A stretch of 6,710 bases of DNA. It comes from Candidatus Altarchaeales archaeon A3 (GTDB taxonomy: Archaea > Altiarchaeota > Altiarchaeia > Altiarchaeales > Altiarchaeaceae). The position numbers and the translations under genes are program-made. This document shows positions 5,443-6,710 of the stretch, one piece after another. The stretch spans positions 1 to 6,710 of the forward strand of contig MTER01000086.1 in assembly GCA_002083985.1 (NCBI GenBank), written 5' to 3'. The notes beneath the pieces are model-generated. The model saw only the letters and a list, made by a program, of their open reading frames with translations, was not told the origin of the DNA and did not search any database. Within the stretch, counting starts at the first letter, position 1, and every line of letters begins with the position of its first letter.

Positions 5443-6348
5443 TTACTTTTTTTTCTCAAATTTATTCAAAATCAAAACACCTGCAATTCCGATAATTACC
5501 GAAATACCGAAAAGAATCAGGCATTGCTGACAAACAAAACAGGTTATAGAACAAACTGCCTGTTGCATTCCGACTTCAACAACTCCGTAACAATGATATG
5601 TAATAACAAACCAGATAATGAGCAGCGAGATAATAAGCAAAATTCTGGAAATTGTCCATAACTCTTTAACAGAATGCTCAATGAGGAAAATTTTTAAAAT
5701 GAGCAATATAATAAACAGGATAAACGCGGAACTAACAATGACATCCGTTGTTGTTAATCCAAGCACATTCCAGCCCATATATGAGCCTGCCAGAACAAGC
5801 AGAACTGCCAAAAATTTCTCTATTCTTCCCAACTGGGACGAAAGGTCTTTGCCATAAGCCAAAAATTTCCTTCCGAATAACAAAAACAATGTCGGAGCAA
5901 CAAGTATTCCAATTCCAAAAAGTGTTAAATTTATTAAAATTTCACCATATGACAGAGCAAATACCGAACCAATAAAAGGCAGAGTGCAGGGATTTATTCC
6001 TATTGCGAGTGCAAATATCATTCCAAAAGCGAATGTGTTTTTAACAACTGGCAAATTTAAAGGATTCACTTTATGGAGCAGTTGAAGTATTCCTAATACA
6101 ATTAAGCCAATTGCTATTCCTAATTTTATTCCGTTTCCAATCTCCGACTCAAAAATTTTCTGAAATAAAAAGCCGACGATAACAAATGCAAATAAAAAGC
6201 CGGCAGCATACAAACCATAATCCTTAAAATTTACTTTTTCGGCAGATATGAATCTGTACAAAGTAATCGGAAATAAAACAATGACGCAGGGAGTGAATGA
6301 TGCAAGAATTCCTGCTAGTAATGGTGTGAAAAATGAAAATATATCCAT
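5443..6348 (-). CDS. ccdA: CcdA/DsbD-type membrane thiol-disulfide transporter with Cys-rich C-terminus
   Basis: The 301-residue protein is a polytopic membrane protein of the CcdA/DsbD transmembrane family, which passes electrons from cytoplasmic thioredoxin across the membrane to extracytoplasmic thiol proteins. The two redox cysteines are in their usual settings: ASFTPCVIVLFPI (Cys21) and GINPCTLPFIG (Cys121). Hydrophobic segments lie near 8-28, 44-63, 74-91, 105-125, 135-158 and 177-198, the expected six. About 100 further residues add segments near 203-222, 232-250 and 277-295 and a cysteine cluster, C253 and then C266-x3-C270-x2-C273-x2-C276, which is not part of the basic CcdA fold. 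The ATG at 6348 gives the normal short N-terminus; no Shine-Dalgarno sequence precedes it. It lies 35 nt after the CoA-binding gene and is probably cotranscribed. The partner thioredoxin-like or cytochrome-maturation protein is not in the window. Confidence 0.88.
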   Translation of the reverse strand: MDIFSFFTPLLAGILASFTPCVIVLFPITLYRFISAEKVNFKDYGLYAAGFLFAFVIVGFLFQKIFESEIGNGIKLGIAIGLIVLGILQLLHKVNPLNLPVVKNTFAFGMIFALAIGINPCTLPFIGSVFALSYGEILINLTLFGIGILVAPTLFLLFGRKFLAYGKDLSSQLGRIEKFLAVLLVLAGSYMGWNVLGLTTTDVIVSSAFILFIILLILKIFLIEHSVKELWTISRILLIISLLIIWFVITYHCYGVVEVGMQQAVCSITCFVCQQCLILFGISVIIGIAGVLILNKFEKKK

Positions 6349-6383
6349 AATGTTATTTTAAATTTATTTTGAAATTTTTAAAT

Positions 6384-6710
6384 TTATGATTTTTTTGTTT
6401 CTAACATAATGCACATCTTATAAGTGACATTCATTCCAAAAATTTCTGCCTTTTTTATTGCTTCCCCGCTTTCGCTTCCGGGTTGCATCCAGATTTTATT
6501 AATTCCAAGTGTTTTACATTCATCAATAATATTTTCAGTAATTTTTGGAGGAACAACTATAACAACAATATCAACCTTTTCAGGAATTTCGGAAATTTTT
6601 TTATAAATTTTTCTGTTCAATACAACATCAGCGTTCGGATTTACTCCATAAATCCTTAAATTTTTACTTATCAAGTTTTTAAATACCTTAAATCCATATT
6701 TGCTTTCATC
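6384..6710 (-). CDS. CoA-binding domain protein (YccU-like), 5' end beyond window
   Basis: The frame is open to the right edge, so 108 C-terminal residues are visible and the start lies outside. A TTG at 6672-6674 is internal, because conserved residues DESKYGFKVFKNL precede it. The protein matches the small stand-alone CoA-binding Rossmann family: KYG near the first helix, IYGVNPNAD after strand 2, an Ile-Pro-x-x-Val-Asp block (SEIPEKVDIVVIVVPP), then KIWMQPGSES and a final CIM. Related domains bind CoA in succinyl-CoA synthetase and acyl-CoA synthetases. The stand-alone members have no firmly established reaction, so I give only CoA binding. The final Cys sits in the conserved CIM motif. 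It is likely about 125-140 residues when complete. It is followed after 35 nt by ccdA on the same strand. Confidence 0.88.
   Translation of the reverse strand, partial: DESKYGFKVFKNLISKNLRIYGVNPNADVVLNRKIYKKISEIPEKVDIVVIVVPPKITENIIDECKTLGINKIWMQPGSESGEAIKKAEIFGMNVTYKMCIMLETKKS

Noticed and set aside
5380..5975. Three plus-strand frames (5380-5661, 5618-5857, 5748-5975)
   Set aside because: All overlap ccdA on the opposite strand and have no recognisable motifs.
6424..6606. 60-codon plus-strand frame
   Set aside because: It is antisense to the CoA-binding gene.

Overview
The window is AT-rich DNA, almost certainly archaeal. The strongest lineage evidence is a full-length ABCE1/RLI ribosome-recycling ATPase (1943-3679), a protein found in archaea and eukaryotes but not in bacteria. 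Compact intron-free genes and the absence of Shine-Dalgarno sequences before the complete genes fit an archaeon. I cannot fix the phylum from the sequence; an uncultivated AT-rich euryarchaeal, altiarchaeal or DPANN-like lineage is a reasonable guess.

Layout. Positions 1-195 are a leader holding the first copy of a ~92-bp dispersed repeat. Then comes hisC (196-1260, +), histidinol-phosphate aminotransferase. Positions 1261-1942 are non-coding apart from one doubtful 33-codon ORF. This stretch holds a relic transposon end, a 93-bp miniature transposon with a perfect 8-bp target duplication, and a ~224-bp hairpin-bounded element full of palindromes. ABCE1 (1943-3679, +) follows. It is then bordered by a second hairpin-bounded palindromic element (about 3712-3930), which separates it from a convergent UbiE/COQ5-type SAM methyltransferase (4000-4686, -). 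Positions 4687-5442 are a repeat-rich spacer: the second copy of the ~92-bp repeat, a degenerate transposon end, a near-perfect 67-bp palindrome made of the same transposon ends, and a ~161-bp element with 14-bp inverted ends. The last part is a minus-strand pair, probably one transcript: a CoA-binding (Rossmann) protein running off the right edge (6384-6710), then 35 nt later a CcdA/DsbD-type membrane thiol-redox protein with an unusual cysteine-rich C-terminal extension (5443-6348).

The genes are mostly unrelated housekeeping functions: amino-acid synthesis, ribosome recycling, a methyltransferase and thiol redox transport. No multi-gene pathway is visible except the possible CoA-binding/CcdA pair. 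The unusual content lies between the genes. At least four kinds of non-coding repeat sit in the spacers, several with base-pairing kept while the sequence has diverged. No transposase, CRISPR array, tRNA or rRNA was seen. I found no convincing new multi-gene system; the best candidates for something undescribed are the palindromic elements on both sides of ABCE1 and the ~92-bp repeat next to two gene starts.
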